Assembly (NCBI RefSeq): GCF_026213295.1
Contig: NC_079416.1
Span: forward strand, 23,807,737 to 23,871,736
Direction: 5' to 3'
Source of the DNA: Gadus chalcogrammus
Lineage: Eukaryota; Chordata; Actinopteri; Gadiformes; Gadidae
DNA length: 64,000 bases
Numbering within the stretch: position 1 is the first letter of the stretch; the number at the start of each line of letters is the position of its first letter. Under the pieces are notes generated by a model. That model worked only from the letters and a program-made list of their open reading frames with translations. It made no database searches and was not told the origin of the DNA. Shown here in pieces: positions 63,441 through 64,000 of this stretch. A program made the position numbers and the translations under genes.

Positions 63441-64000
63441 GTGGGGCCTGGCGCTGTCTGAGCACTGCTTTACTCCCTGTAACCCTAGCCCGGCCTCAGC
63501 ACCTTAACGGACATTCAGGTCACTGCTGTACTCCCTGTAACCCTAGCCCGGCCTCAGCACCTTAACGGACATTCAGGTCACTGCTGTACTCCCTGTAACC
63601 CTAGCCCGGCCTCAGCACCTTAACCCTAGCCCGGCCTCAGCACCTTAACGGACATTCAGGTCACTGCTCACCGCTTGTCTTCTAAGCTCTTTACTCTTTG
63701 CCAGGCTTGTCATGGTGTCATTATTGTGACACAGGTACGACTCGGACTCCCTTTAAATCACCGGTGTTTGCGCTAGTGGGGCTCCTCAAAGGTTTTGTCG
63801 TTGGACTTCGTTTGACGTGCTCCTTAAGCAAACAGTGACCTCTGACCTCTTGTTAACATAGGCGTGCAGCCCTGACAATGGGCGCATACGTCTTGGGTTT
63901 ATTGTATACTCTTATTTCTACTTCATCTCGTCAATCACCATGGTCCTGTTTCTGTCCCAGAATGCCTTCCAGTAGATATATAGTTGCTGGACCCGTCCGG
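63441..64000 (+). other. ak7: ak7 intron 16 (start), with a 58-bp triplication
   Basis: A unit starting actccctgtaaccctagccc and ending cattcaggtcactgctgt is repeated about three times at 63472-63670, one copy truncated. No exon matching the remaining AK7 C-terminus is seen before the window ends. Confidence 0.6.

Overview
The window is nuclear DNA from a ray-finned fish, probably a teleost. Three things suggest this: split genes with canonical GT/AG junctions and vertebrate protein families, fish-type DNA transposons with intact target-site duplications, and very abundant dinucleotide and minisatellite arrays. No species can be named from the sequence alone.

Layout. (1) 1-9443, + strand: the 3' two thirds of an Additional-sex-combs-like gene, best matched by asxl2. 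Eight exons run from the KLISPSQKH segment through the DEUBAD (ASXH) domain to the C-terminal PHD finger. The first exons, with the HARE-HTH domain, lie upstream of the window. 9444-12.9 kb is its 3' UTR and downstream sequence, interrupted by a (GT)n tract and a small hAT element. (2) 13.7-47.8 kb, - strand: a tandem cluster of cytosolic sulfotransferase genes. Three six-exon copies appear intact (13716-16182, 30302-33015, 42754-47807). There is also an orphan exon 1 (35917-36065) and a 3'-flank remnant (39300-39453). Copies 1 and 2 are nearly identical, and copy 3 is older. The DNA between copies is packed with non-autonomous transposons, several dated by paralogous empty sites inside this same window. 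(3) 16.2-30.3 kb: a gene-poor interval with a possible non-coding + strand transcription unit, a GC-rich array of duplicated exon-like units, a 15-bp satellite and three foldback elements that share a target motif. (4) 51370-63440, + strand: sixteen exons of ak7 (adenylate kinase 7). The last exons, with the Dpy-30-like C-terminus, lie beyond the window.

Main point of interest. In three places a minisatellite appears to have grown out of a splice junction and carries copies of that splice site in every unit: the donor of asxl2 exon 4436-4532, the donor of ak7 exon 3, and the acceptor of ak7 exon 13. In both ak7 cases the unit is a multiple of three (30 and 45 bp), has no stop codon and preserves phase. 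Choice of splice site could therefore add whole 10- or 15-residue repeats to the protein. A second point is the family of long foldback elements (26095-26816, 27742-28182, 28190-28791). All three sit in the same 8-bp motif and have 4-bp duplications.

The three gene families are not known to act together. asxl2 is a chromatin regulator, the SULTs are PAPS-dependent detoxifying or hormone-sulfating enzymes, and ak7 is an axonemal nucleotide kinase.
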